36,273 nucleotides of DNA from Lachnospiraceae bacterium. GTDB taxonomy: Bacteria; Bacillota; Clostridia; Lachnospirales; Lachnospiraceae. Below, one piece after another: positions 24,146-31,655 of the stretch (positions are counted from its first letter, which is position 1; each line of letters starts with the position of its first letter). Both the position numbers and the translations under genes were made by a program. The stretch covers positions 1-36,273 of the forward strand of contig JAAUZI010000026.1 of NCBI GenBank assembly GCA_014804645.1, given 5' to 3'. A model generated the notes under the pieces. That model searched no databases. It was not told where the DNA came from and saw only the letters and a program-made list of their open reading frames with translations.

Positions 24146-24291
24146 ATTGATATTTATATTATAATGCACAGAGTTTTCTTGTCAAGTATAATTCCTAATT
24201 TGCTATTCATTTAGATTGACAAAACTGTCTATAAGCAATGGACAAGGTAATAAACCTTATATAAACCGGGAGGCGCGGAGCTGGTCAGGCT
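24134..24291 (+). repeat. degraded copy of the divergent promoter region and start of blaI
   Basis: Matches 28201-28470 in order: CCAAGTTTA, minus promoter ATTATA-n16-TGTCAA, then TTGACA, GTCTAT-n5-ATGGAC, ATAAACCGGGAGG, and GCGGAGCTGGTCAGGCTGTG (within blaI). Compared with the intact copy, one of the two operators and the blaI start are lost and the remaining operator has a mutation. The right end joins the duplicated 3' flank of the coiled-coil gene at a TGTG(C/T)GG microhomology. Confidence 0.8.
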
Positions 24292-24394
24292 GTGTGGACG
24301 CCAGCGATATACAGGACTAGGGTAACCTTGAAAGGATATTATTGAACTGTGGAGGGAACTAATAGACATCCAGAAATGATAATTTGAGAGACGC
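24292..24394 (+). repeat. right copy of ~105-bp duplicated segment
   Basis: Begins GTGTGGACGCCAGCGATATA, matching the last codons of the coiled-coil gene (both copies have a stop at the same place, TAA against TAG). It continues with AACCTTGAAAGG, TTGAACTGTGGAG, AATAGACATCC and AATGATAATTT. No upstream part of that gene is present here. Confidence 0.8.
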
Positions 24395-24421
24395 CAGGCC
24401 TAAGCCTGATGTCTCTCAAAT
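24383..24421 (-). terminator. long hairpin at the end of the ABC permease gene
   Basis: TTTGAGAGAC, AGGC, loop CTAA, GCCT, GTCTCTCAAA forms a long stem that contains the permease stop codon. There is no strong T-run, so it may be a weak terminator or an RNA-stabilising hairpin. Confidence 0.5.
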
Positions 24422-25605
24422 TGCTTTCCGGCGCATAGAGCGCAGACCGCTGCCAATCCCCCATACACGAGAAATATCATCCCCAGATAAGATACGATCA
24501 GTCCCCCAAGCGGATAGTCGTTATAGGCGTTTAACACATGTTTCAGGTCAAAGCAATGCAAGGGAAACAGGCGCAGAATTTTATTCCACAGACCGCTGCT
24601 CTTAGAGAACGGCAGAAATGCTGTGCCCAGAAACATTAATACGTTCAATGCCAAAACCACCAACGGGTTTTTGCTTATTGCAGACAGCATGAGAGAAAAA
24701 GCCGTGAGAAATATCATAATCAGCATTATAACTCCCAGATTTACCACACATGCCTCTGCCATTGTCCACTGGTAGGGGAACAGGGTGTCCCACAGTTGGA
24801 TGGGCAGGTTCCAGCCCTCCGTTCCCAGCAGAACCACATTCATTCCCATGCCAATCAAACCGCACAGGGCAATATATAGGAAAGCAAAGGCGAAGGAGAC
24901 CAGCAGTTTTGCATGAATCGCTCTGCTCTTTCCATACTTTGTAGTCAGCAGCAGGGCGTCAGTGCGATTCTGACATTCCCCGGCAAATACAGGTGCGATG
25001 CAGATGCTGATGACAAAGAACTGGAAGGAGAGCATTCCAATGCCTTTCTGTATGATTTCCCATACTGTGGGACTGCCCCAGATAAAAGGTGTGCTTACCT
25101 TTCCGGCTTTCTCCAGCCAATAGGCTTTCTCTGCCTCCGTGTAGTTGCCGTAGGTGTAGTCCGCATTCAGGAGCGTTTCAATCTTTTCCATTCGCCTGTC
25201 ATAGAAACCGATACCATCATCCGTCGGAATCTTGTTTAAAGTCTCATAGTTAAGATACTCGTTCCACTCAATATAATTTTTGGCAATCAGAGCAAAAAGA
25301 TTGCTGCGGGACTGAATCAGGGTATAGTCATACCCATAGGGATTGCCCACGATCTGTTGTTGATATTCCTTCAAAAAGTCGGTGAGGAATTCTTCATTCA
25401 GTTCGAGGGTCAGAGCATTTTCGACTTCTCTCTGTGCGGAAATGGCCGCAGTGCCTTTCAGTTCCGTTCCGTTATAGTCCAGACTTTCTTGCTGTATCAG
25501 AACCACATTACCTATTATTACCAGTAAAAGCCCCAGCAGCAGGGCGATTTGGTTTACCCGCCGCCCCAATATTTTTTTCATCTCAAAATAGAATAACTGC
25601 CGCAT
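24400..25605 (-). CDS. ABC-2 type transporter permease
   Basis: A membrane subunit of an ABC exporter, 401 aa. An N-terminal basic segment and first membrane helix (RVNQIALLLGLLLVIIGNVVLI) precede a ~150-residue extracytosolic domain. Five or so further hydrophobic segments run from residue ~190 (for example LSFQFFVISICIAPVFAGE and the C-terminal LIVSYLGMIFLVYGGLAAVCALCAG). 'GECQNRTDALLLTTKYGKSRAIHAKLL' is typical of the ABC-2 permease loop. GAGGAGGGGTGATT precedes the ATG and overlaps the end of the ATPase gene, so the two are coupled. Substrates of such sigma-factor-linked exporters include antimicrobial peptides; that is inferred, not seen. Confidence 0.87.
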   Translation of the reverse strand: MRQLFYFEMKKILGRRVNQIALLLGLLLVIIGNVVLIQQESLDYNGTELKGTAAISAQREVENALTLELNEEFLTDFLKEYQQQIVGNPYGYDYTLIQSRSNLFALIAKNYIEWNEYLNYETLNKIPTDDGIGFYDRRMEKIETLLNADYTYGNYTEAEKAYWLEKAGKVSTPFIWGSPTVWEIIQKGIGMLSFQFFVISICIAPVFAGECQNRTDALLLTTKYGKSRAIHAKLLVSFAFAFLYIALCGLIGMGMNVVLLGTEGWNLPIQLWDTLFPYQWTMAEACVVNLGVIMLIMIFLTAFSLMLSAISKNPLVVLALNVLMFLGTAFLPFSKSSGLWNKILRLFPLHCFDLKHVLNAYNDYPLGGLIVSYLGMIFLVYGGLAAVCALCAGKQFERHQA

Positions 25606-25608
25606 AAA

Positions 25609-26304
25609 TCACCCCTCCTCAAACTGTTCCATATAAAATGTTTCCAGGTCCTTACGCTCGTCCTCCCATTTTCCCTGATAGATAAGCTGTCCGCCTTTCA
25701 TCATCAGGACGGTGTCGGCGATATGTTCAATATCCGAGAGGATATGGGTGGACAAAAGCACGATATTGTCCTTTCCGATCTCCGCAATCAGATCCCGGAA
25801 CCGTACCCGTTCTCTTGGGTCAAGTCCCGCGGTAGGTTCGTCCAGAATCAGGAGCTTGGGGTCGTTTAACAGAGCCTGGGCGATACCCAGCCGCTGTTTC
25901 ATGCCGCCGGAATAGGTCCTGACTTTTCTGTGGGCCTTATCCCGCAGGTCCATTAGTTCCAGCAGCCGGGCGGCTTTGCGTTTTGCGCAAGTCTTGGGCA
26001 GCCCTTTCAGGGATGCCATGTACATCAGAAAATCCATGCCTGTAAAATCCGGATAGTAGCCGAAATCCTGGGGCAGATATCCCAATATGGAGCGGTAATC
26101 CTCGCAGGACACGTCTAGGCCGTCAAAAGTGATGGCGCCGCCGGTGGGCTGCAGAATGCCGCAGATCATTCGCATCAAAGTAGTTTTCCCCGCCCCGTTA
26201 GCCCCTAAAAGTCCGTAAATGCCCTTATGCAGCCGCAGAGATACTCGGTCCACGGCGATTTTGTTTTGATACTGTTTAGATACTCTGTCTAAAATAAGTT
26301 CCAT
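25609..26304 (-). CDS. ABC transporter ATP-binding protein
   Basis: Energises the adjacent permease. Walker A is GANGAGKTT, the Q-loop lies in 'GYLPQDFGYYPDFTG', the signature is YSGGMKQRL, Walker B is LLILDEPTAGLDP, and the H-loop lies in 'LLSTHILSDIEHIADTV'. At 231 aa it is a stand-alone nucleotide-binding domain of the multidrug/antibiotic-export class. GGAGGAG lies 6 nt before the ATG. Its start overlaps the end of the upstream membrane-protein gene by 16 nt. It is part of a five-gene minus-strand group ending with the permease. Confidence 0.95.
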   Translation of the reverse strand: MELILDRVSKQYQNKIAVDRVSLRLHKGIYGLLGANGAGKTTLMRMICGILQPTGGAITFDGLDVSCEDYRSILGYLPQDFGYYPDFTGMDFLMYMASLKGLPKTCAKRKAARLLELMDLRDKAHRKVRTYSGGMKQRLGIAQALLNDPKLLILDEPTAGLDPRERVRFRDLIAEIGKDNIVLLSTHILSDIEHIADTVLMMKGGQLIYQGKWEDERKDLETFYMEQFEEG

Positions 26305-27005
26305 GATAACTCCTCCGTCCGCTTAATGGTCCCATAGTATCCCAGTGCCGTAAGCGTCAGCAGTACAGCCGTCAGGACAACCCAACAGTGAAAATACTCT
26401 GGCCTGTAAATCAGATAGAATTTCGACTGCGTCATAACGCATAACCCGCTTATCATAACCGCCGTCCCCATACACAGATAAGATGTGTCCCTGCTGCGGG
26501 ATTTTCTGGTAAACACAAGGCTTAGCCAGGTAGTCAACAGGTATGGCAGGAGCAGATAGACGCCCGCCTGCAGGGTGGAAGTAAGGCTCCCGACGGCGGC
26601 AAGGGGGCTTAGCAGGCATAGCAATATCAGGTGGGAAAAGCCGATGATTCCCAGGCGGGCCAGAGCCACGCTCCTAAGGGAAAACAGGGAGGCCTTCTCC
26701 AGTTCCGCCATCCTGTAAACCATGGATTTCCCGTTTTCTGCTACGACGGAGGAGGCTACAAAGGGAATACAAGCTGAGAGAATGCCAAGGATATTCTTCC
26801 GCACATAATGGGCGCTGAACAGGGCGATTAAAAACGTGACAAAGGATACGCCCCACACCCACAGAGGAATATAGCCCACCTGGGACAAAACAAATGTCCG
26901 GCCGCCGCATCTGGGCTGCGGAAGACTTCTCAGAAATAATTCTTTTGACAGGGGGGCTGGTGCCTCAAAAGCATATTTCAGCGCTCTTTTTACTCTTTTT
27001 TTCAA
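26289..27005 (-). CDS. uncharacterised membrane protein of the ABC/sigma operon
   Basis: 238 aa, with a basic N-terminus (KKRVKRALKYAFEAPAP) followed by about six hydrophobic segments, including 'VWGVSFVTFLIALFSAHYV' and the C-terminal 'CWVVLTAVLLTLTALGYYG'. It starts with TTG at 27005, with AGAAAGGAGG 7 nt upstream; the TTG overlaps the sigma-factor stop (TTGA). The position between an ECF sigma factor and an ABC ATPase suggests either a second membrane subunit of the exporter or an anti-sigma-like regulator. No conserved anti-sigma domain is visible in its short N-terminus, so the first option is slightly favoured. Confidence 0.7.
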   Translation of the reverse strand: MKKRVKRALKYAFEAPAPLSKELFLRSLPQPRCGGRTFVLSQVGYIPLWVWGVSFVTFLIALFSAHYVRKNILGILSACIPFVASSVVAENGKSMVYRMAELEKASLFSLRSVALARLGIIGFSHLILLCLLSPLAAVGSLTSTLQAGVYLLLPYLLTTWLSLVFTRKSRSRDTSYLCMGTAVMISGLCVMTQSKFYLIYRPEYFHCWVVLTAVLLTLTALGYYGTIKRTEELSWNLF

Positions 27006-27526
27006 GGTAGTTCCTCCTTTCTCAACAGGTTTTCCAGCTTTCTCAAAGTCCCGGAAAGCTTTCGATGTACGGCAAATCTTGACAGTCCGAACATCTTGGC
27101 AATCACAGTGACAGGCACCTCGTTGGCGTACCGCAAAAGCAGCAGTTCCCGCTCCTCGGAACTCAGCTCTCCCAGGGCGGTTCTCAGGGCGATAGAGGTC
27201 AATAGATCATCCTCTGAAAAAGCTGTCTCCGTCTCCTGGGGCAGGCTTTCCGTTCGAGGCTTATGATATTCGTTGATGCACAGGTTGCGGGCGATGGAGT
27301 AGAGATATTGCAGGCCCTGTCCGGTATCACTGTAGGTATTATATTTTAGATATCTGAGAAAAGTTTCCTGCGTGATATCCTCGGCCGTTTCACGGCTGCG
27401 CAGCCTGAAATAGCAATAGCGGTATATTTTGTCATATTGTTCCTCTATGTCGGTAACTTTGTCCATGGAATGCTGTGGAACCTCCTGCGTCATGCTTTGA
27501 ACAATGCCTTCATTATGTTTAACCAT
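27002..27526 (-). CDS. ECF-type RNA polymerase sigma factor
   Basis: A small alternative sigma factor. Region 2 is 'YDKIYRYCYFRLRSRETAEDITQETFLRYLKY', with the typical AEDITQETF core-binding signature. Region 4 is 'LSSEERELLLLRYANEVPVTVIAKMFGLSRFAVHRKLSGTLRKLENLL', a helix-turn-helix for -35 recognition. The start is uncertain: ATG 27526 is the first ATG, but ATG 27466, giving MDKVTDIEEQYDKIY, fits family length better and has AGGAGG rather far (14 nt) upstream. It heads an operon with a membrane protein and an ABC exporter, which it probably regulates. No separate anti-sigma gene is recognised. Confidence 0.9.
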   Translation of the reverse strand: MVKHNEGIVQSMTQEVPQHSMDKVTDIEEQYDKIYRYCYFRLRSRETAEDITQETFLRYLKYNTYSDTGQGLQYLYSIARNLCINEYHKPRTESLPQETETAFSEDDLLTSIALRTALGELSSEERELLLLRYANEVPVTVIAKMFGLSRFAVHRKLSGTLRKLENLLRKEELP

Positions 27527-27600
27527 TTTTGGCCGCAAAGTGTGCGGCTATTTGAAAAATATTGTCTTCAGTTTTGTAAATGGTATCATATTTGTCTGCG

Positions 27601-27804
27601 CTATTCAAAATAGAATAGATCTTCAAATTTTTTATCCAGAGCAATGCACAGAATCAGGGCCAACTTGGCGGTGGGATTGAACTGGCCGGTCTCAATGGAG
27701 CTGATGGTGTTTCTTGAGACGCCCACGATCTCCGCAAGCTGGCTCTGGGACAGTTTCTTCTCTGCCCTTGCCTCTTTTAAATGGTTTTTTAATATAAGTT
27801 CCAT
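27601..27804 (-). CDS. XRE-family helix-turn-helix regulator
   Basis: 67 aa, almost entirely a Cro/CI helix-turn-helix: 'LKEARAEKKLSQSQLAEIVGVSRNTISSIETGQFNPTAKLALILCIALDKKFEDLFYFE'-type layout, here lying at residues 8-67. AAGGAG precedes the ATG. It lies 41 nt after the DUF6442 gene, and the two are a common pair in Lachnospiraceae. It may bind the CCAAGT/ACTTGG dyads at 28205-28249 that straddle the shared promoter (inference). Confidence 0.9.
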   Translation of the reverse strand: MELILKNHLKEARAEKKLSQSQLAEIVGVSRNTISSIETGQFNPTAKLALILCIALDKKFEDLFYFE

Positions 27805-27845
27805 AAGTCTCCTTATCTGTTGACGGATGGCGGATCGGGGTTCTC

Positions 27846-28178
27846 TCAGGCCGTGGCAGTGGTGAACAGCTGAAAAATGTGGGCGAAGGAAAACGTGATA
27901 ACGAAAACCCAGTAGGCTGCTGCAAGCAAGATCTCGTGCCGTCGCCGCAGGCGAACTGCCTTCACCGTGAAGGTCGTCGCCAGAATGACAAACGCAATGG
28001 CATACAGGGCATAATTGCTGCCGCCTCCCGCAAAAATCTGCAGGGCAAAGAATATAGTCGCCAGGCAGAAGGCAGCGATAGCTGCGGCATTTCCTGCCGC
28101 CCTTAGAACTTCATTCTCAAACATGTCCTGATTTCTGTTTTCGGTTCTGCTTTTTTCCAATACTTCTTCTCTGGTCAT
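27846..28178 (-). CDS. DUF6442-type small membrane protein
   Basis: 110 aa from ATG 28178, chosen because GGAGGG lies 6 nt upstream; an in-frame start at 28208 would cover the ribosome site. The N-terminal 'MTREEVLEKSRTENRNQDMFENEVLRAAGNAAAI' is the recognisable family signature, followed by three membrane segments (AIAAFCLATIFFALQIF, ALYAIAFVILATTFTVKAV and ILLAAAYWVFVITFSFAHIF). It is the first gene after a strong promoter and is followed by an XRE regulator. Function is unknown; relatives are nearly always next to such a regulator. Confidence 0.8.
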   Translation of the reverse strand: MTREEVLEKSRTENRNQDMFENEVLRAAGNAAAIAAFCLATIFFALQIFAGGGSNYALYAIAFVILATTFTVKAVRLRRRHEILLAAAYWVFVITFSFAHIFQLFTTATA

Positions 28179-28204
28179 AGGATTTCCCTCCTGTATTTGT
28201 GATG

Positions 28205-28253
28205 CCAAGTTTACTTGGTATTCACATTATAACATGCCAAGTTTTCTTGTCAA
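28205..28253 (-). promoter_or_regulatory. promoter and dyads of the DUF6442-XRE operon
   Basis: On the minus strand: -35 TTGACA (28248-28253), 16-nt spacer, -10 TATAAT (28226-28231). A dyad CCAAGT-TT-ACTTGG (28205-28218) lies downstream of the -10. A second, weaker dyad CCAAG-TTTT-CTTG (28237-28249) overlaps the -35. These are candidate sites for the XRE protein of the same operon. Confidence 0.65.
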
Positions 28254-28286
28254 GTATATTTCCAAAGTGCCAATACTTTTTTAAAA

Positions 28287-28334
28287 TTGACAAGGCTGTC
28301 TATATATGATAGACTAAGTCTATAATCAATAGAC
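28287..28334 (+). promoter_or_regulatory. blaI promoter with two identical operators
   Basis: TTGACA (28287-28292) and TAGACT (28310-28315) with 17-nt spacing. GTCTAT-n5-ATAGAC occurs twice, at 28298-28314 and 28318-28334, 20 bp centre to centre (about two helical turns). One site lies between -35 and -10 and the other just after the -10, as expected for BlaI-type repression. The sequence differs from the staphylococcal TACA/TGTA operator. Confidence 0.75.
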
Positions 28335-28371
28335 AAAGTGACAAACTTTATACAAACCGGGAGGTACAGAG

Positions 28372-28728
28372 ATGGAAGACTATACATTGGGAGTGGTGGA
28401 GAGCCGTTTTGCGGACATTGTTTGGGAGCATGCTCCGCTGTCCACGGCGGAGTTGGTCAGGCTGTGCGGGCAGCAGCTGGACTGGAAACGGACTACCACC
28501 TATACCGTGTTAAAAAAGCTGAGTGAGAGAGGCATGTTCTCCAATGAGAACGGGACTGTGGTAGTGCGGATGTCCAAGGAGGAATTCTATGGCAGGCAGA
28601 GCGAGGCCTATGTGGAGCGCACTTTTCAGGGGTCGCTGCCGGGGTTTCTGACGGCTTTCACCTCCAGGCGAAAGCTGAGTGGTGAGGAAATCCGGCAGCT
28701 ACAGAAGATTATAGAGGAGAATCGGTGA
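28372..28728 (+). CDS. BlaI/MecI/CopY-family transcriptional repressor
   Basis: A 118-aa winged-helix repressor: 'LGVVESRFADIVWEHAPLSTAELVRLCGQQLDWKRTTTYTVLKKLSERGMF' is the DNA-binding domain, followed by a wing and a dimerisation helix region ending RQLQKIIEENR. The ATG has GGGAGG 8 nt upstream. Repressors of this family are cleaved when the cognate M56 sensor is activated. The stop overlaps the start of the M56 gene (TGATG). Two matching dyad operators lie in its own promoter, so autorepression is expected. A truncated remnant of a second copy is at 24250-24291. Confidence 0.93.
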   Translation: MEDYTLGVVESRFADIVWEHAPLSTAELVRLCGQQLDWKRTTTYTVLKKLSERGMFSNENGTVVVRMSKEEFYGRQSEAYVERTFQGSLPGFLTAFTSRRKLSGEEIRQLQKIIEENR

Positions 28729-31097
28729 TGAGAGACTTGAGTTTGATCCTGCTGAATATCAGCGGACAGGCGGCGCTGATTTTTATGGTGCTGCTGGCGG
28801 TGCGGGGAATATTTGCACTGGGGAGAATCCCCAAAAAATATGCCTACGTCCTGTGGGCGATTCTCTTTATACGGCTGCTGCTGCCGCTGCAGGTGGAGAG
28901 CGGCTGGGGATTGATGCCCCGGGAGAGCGGCCTGGTCAGCGCAGTGGAGAGTGTGCTGCATATGGCCGGGCAGGAAGACCCATCCGGGCAAACAGTCCGG
29001 CCCGGGCAGCCCGCGCAGGGTACACCATCAGGGCAGACCGTATATCCGATGATCGAGGACGGCCAGGGAGAACCTGAGTATATTGCCGGAAACGGGAGCA
29101 ATATTTCAGATGTTCCATCCCAGAACGCCAGCCATTTCGGGCAGTCGGAGCAGACACGGCGGCAGTCGGAGGGATCAGGCAACAGAGAATCCGCAGTATG
29201 GGCGGTCTGCGTATCCCTCTGGGCGGTGGTCTGCGCGGCCCTCTGGTGTCATGGCCTCTTCTCCTGGCTGCGCATAAAAAAGCAGCTTTGCTGCAGTATT
29301 CCGCTGGAGGGCTGGGGAGAGAGGGTATATTTGGCGGACGGCATAGGGACGCCTTTTGTCCTGGGGCTGACCGCACCGGTGATCTATCTGCCCTCGGATA
29401 TGGAACAGAAGAATTTCCTTTATGTGATTGCCCACGAGCGGACTCATATCAGACGCAGGGATTACCTGATCAAGCTGGGAGCCTATCTGATTGCTTGTGT
29501 ATATTGGTTCCATCCCTTGGTGTGGGCGGGGTTTGCCCTGATGTGCAGGGATATGGAAATGTCTTGCGACGAGGCGGTGCTGGCACTGATGGGCCGGGAC
29601 TGCCGGGGAGAATATGCGGACAGTCTGGTGCGTTTGACCTGTGGAAATCGCTATTCGGGGGTGGCGTCGTTGCCATTTGGGGAGGGTGATACCAAGGGCA
29701 GAGTCAGACACATTATGACCTATAAAAAATCCACGGCAGTGGTAGGCATTGCGGCGGTGGTAATAATCGTCGTGCTGGCAGTGGTGCTGCTGACCAGTCC
29801 CGGGCAGCGGGAGAGCGGGGACAATGACGTCCAGCTCTCTCTGTCTGAAGAGGTATCCTCGGAGGAACAGGGAACCTCTGAACCGGACAGCACGGTGGAG
29901 TTTCAGGTGGAGTATGAGGAGATTCCCTGCCCGGCGGCCGTCAGAACCGGATATACTTCTCTGGGGGCGGACGGCGCCATGCTGGACTATGCGGACGCAG
30001 AACGGTTGATTTTCCACGGCTACTTTGGCCTGTATGTGTATTCCGTCTCCGCAGGGCAGATCACGGACGCGGTGGATCTGCAGACTCTGGGCTGTGGGTA
30101 TACCCAGGGTGACAATACCTGTCAGGTACTGGTCGCCGAGGACGGAGCCAGTGTATATTTTTATCCTTTGGGGCACATAGCGGAGAGCGAGGGCAGTTTT
30201 TCCTGCTATGTGTATGAGGTTTCCAGCGGCAGATTGCTGAGCCTGACTTATGCCCAGCAGCAGACAGGAAAAATCAATGTAAAGGAGGATTTGCAGCGGC
30301 TGACAGGGGAGAAACTGTCTGGGAGCATACAGCAGTGGTCTACGATTGGCTGGTCTGTGTGGGAGCAGGGTTTTTGCTCCGACAGCGGCATACTGTTCGA
30401 GGAAAACGGCGAGCAGGTCCGCGGCTATCTGAAAAGCGCCAGTGACACCCTGGAGGATATGGTGTATGTCAGGGAAAGGGGATACACGGAAGAAGGGGGG
30501 AGCAGGCTGACAGAGGCAGTGCAGCTCTTTGGGGCGGAAGGCAGCAGCATCTCCTATGGGCAGCAATCCCCGTTTGTCACCATAGACGGGGTAGACTACA
30601 ATATGGATCAGATCATAGCGGAATACCGTTTTGGAGACGAGGTGGAAATGGTTTCCCGACCCATTTTTGTGAGTGCCATTATGGGGGTGCGCTGCGTGGA
30701 CGGTCTCTGGATCGTGGAGGGACATATCAGCCCCGACTGCAGCACCTACAGCATATACGATCCCGCAGAGAGAAAATGGGAGGAACACATTATAGCCAGT
30801 TATCTAACGTGGAGCAACCGGGATGAGAACTTGGCGGTGCGGGAGGAAAATCGCATGGATACGGTGATCTACTCGCTGTACAACGGGATATACAGCCTTG
30901 CGGACGGACAGCTGGCAGTTTTGGACACAGGGACGGTTCAGGTCGATGAAGAGAATTTGCCCCGGGAATATATCATAGGACTGGGCCGGGCGGGAGATGA
31001 GATATATGTGACAGTCAGATCTACTCAGACAGAGGAGGAGCGGACGCTGGAGTTTTCGTATGAGGATGCCCGGCGCGGAGTGCTGCAGCTGGAGTGA
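28728..31097 (+). CDS. M56-family (BlaR1-like) membrane metallopeptidase sensor
   Basis: A signalling protease paired with the preceding repressor. N-terminal membrane helices ('GQAALIFMVLLAVRGIFAL', 'VLWAILFIRLLLPL') and a low-complexity loop of ~80 residues precede the zinc site H236-E237-R-T-H240 ('VIAHERTHIRRRDYL'), followed by 'VYWFHPLVW...DMEMSCDEAVL' with the third ligand Glu. Another helix (AVVGIAAVVIIVVLAVVLL) ends near residue 350. The remaining ~440 residues are extracytosolic and show no penicillin-binding SxxK/SxN/KTG set, so the trigger is not predicted to be a beta-lactam. Repeated strand-rich motifs suggest a beta-propeller-like fold (inference). ATG 28728 is preferred to GTG 28725. 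Confidence 0.88.
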   Translation: MRDLSLILLNISGQAALIFMVLLAVRGIFALGRIPKKYAYVLWAILFIRLLLPLQVESGWGLMPRESGLVSAVESVLHMAGQEDPSGQTVRPGQPAQGTPSGQTVYPMIEDGQGEPEYIAGNGSNISDVPSQNASHFGQSEQTRRQSEGSGNRESAVWAVCVSLWAVVCAALWCHGLFSWLRIKKQLCCSIPLEGWGERVYLADGIGTPFVLGLTAPVIYLPSDMEQKNFLYVIAHERTHIRRRDYLIKLGAYLIACVYWFHPLVWAGFALMCRDMEMSCDEAVLALMGRDCRGEYADSLVRLTCGNRYSGVASLPFGEGDTKGRVRHIMTYKKSTAVVGIAAVVIIVVLAVVLLTSPGQRESGDNDVQLSLSEEVSSEEQGTSEPDSTVEFQVEYEEIPCPAAVRTGYTSLGADGAMLDYADAERLIFHGYFGLYVYSVSAGQITDAVDLQTLGCGYTQGDNTCQVLVAEDGASVYFYPLGHIAESEGSFSCYVYEVSSGRLLSLTYAQQQTGKINVKEDLQRLTGEKLSGSIQQWSTIGWSVWEQGFCSDSGILFEENGEQVRGYLKSASDTLEDMVYVRERGYTEEGGSRLTEAVQLFGAEGSSISYGQQSPFVTIDGVDYNMDQIIAEYRFGDEVEMVSRPIFVSAIMGVRCVDGLWIVEGHISPDCSTYSIYDPAERKWEEHIIASYLTWSNRDENLAVREENRMDTVIYSLYNGIYSLADGQLAVLDTGTVQVDEENLPREYIIGLGRAGDEIYVTVRSTQTEEERTLEFSYEDARRGVLQLE

Positions 31098-31108
31098 TCA
31101 CAATAAAA

Positions 31109-31130
31109 TTCATTTACAACTATAAATGAA
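31109..31130. promoter_or_regulatory. inverted repeat upstream of the second BlaI gene
   Basis: TTCATTTA-n6-TAAATGAA, a perfect 8-bp inverted repeat directly after the M56 gene, next to a possible promoter (TTGCAA, then ATATAC). It is a candidate operator for the second repressor. Its sequence is unrelated to the GTCTAT/ATAGAC sites. Confidence 0.5.
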
Positions 31131-31244
31131 TTGCAAAAAGAATCCGATATACAATATACAGACATGTGGAAAATAGTTGAGAATCGGCGCAGTACCGCAG
31201 ATTTTGTCTGCGGTGTCTGTGTTGGTCGCGGAAAGGGAAAAGTC

Positions 31245-31634
31245 ATGGGAGAGATTACACCCAGTGAAAACGAGTGGCTGGTGATGGAGGTATTGTGGGC
31301 GCACGAGGGCGCCATGACGGCGGCGGAGATTATTGAGCAGCTGGCGGGTAAGACGGATGTGAGCCAGAAGACCATCCGGGTTATGATCAATCGTCTGTTG
31401 GCCAAGGGAATGCTGGCTTACACAGTGGATGAGAAGGACGCCCGGATTTATCATTACCGGGCGGTCAGAACCAAGGAGGAGTGTCTGCAGTTGAAGAGCA
31501 GGCGGTTTGTCAGCAATTATTTCGGCGGCAACGCCTCGCTGGCGGTAGCCAGTTTTCTGCAGTCGGCGGATATCAGCCGGGAGCAGCTGGAGGATCTGAG
31601 CAGTCTGGTGGAGAGCTTAAAGGATAAGCGTTAA
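31245..31634 (+). CDS. BlaI/MecI/CopY-family transcriptional repressor (second)
   Basis: 129 aa from ATG 31245, which has AAAGGGA upstream. An in-frame start at 31131 would add a non-family N-terminus. The winged helix is 'PSENEWLVMEVLWAHEGAMTAAEIIEQLAGKTDVSQKTIRVMINRLLAKGML'; 'DEKDARIYHYRAV' is the wing. The C-terminal half (FVSNYFGGNASLAVASFLQ...) is the usual dimerisation domain and matches classic BlaI better than the first repressor does. It lies 21 nt upstream of its own M56 partner, so it forms a second, separate signalling pair. Confidence 0.93.
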   Translation: MGEITPSENEWLVMEVLWAHEGAMTAAEIIEQLAGKTDVSQKTIRVMINRLLAKGMLAYTVDEKDARIYHYRAVRTKEECLQLKSRRFVSNYFGGNASLAVASFLQSADISREQLEDLSSLVESLKDKR

Positions 31635-31655
31635 AGGCGGGAGAGGAGGAAAACC

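Noticed and set aside
29175..30788. Long open frame (537 codons) antisense to the first M56 gene
   Set aside because: It lies wholly within a well-supported gene on the other strand, has no family-like motifs, and its His/Gln-rich composition is what antisense of this codon usage gives.
28728..31097. First M56 gene as a true beta-lactam sensor BlaR1
   Set aside because: The exposed C-terminal part lacks the SxxK, SxN and KTG motif set, and no beta-lactamase gene is nearby.
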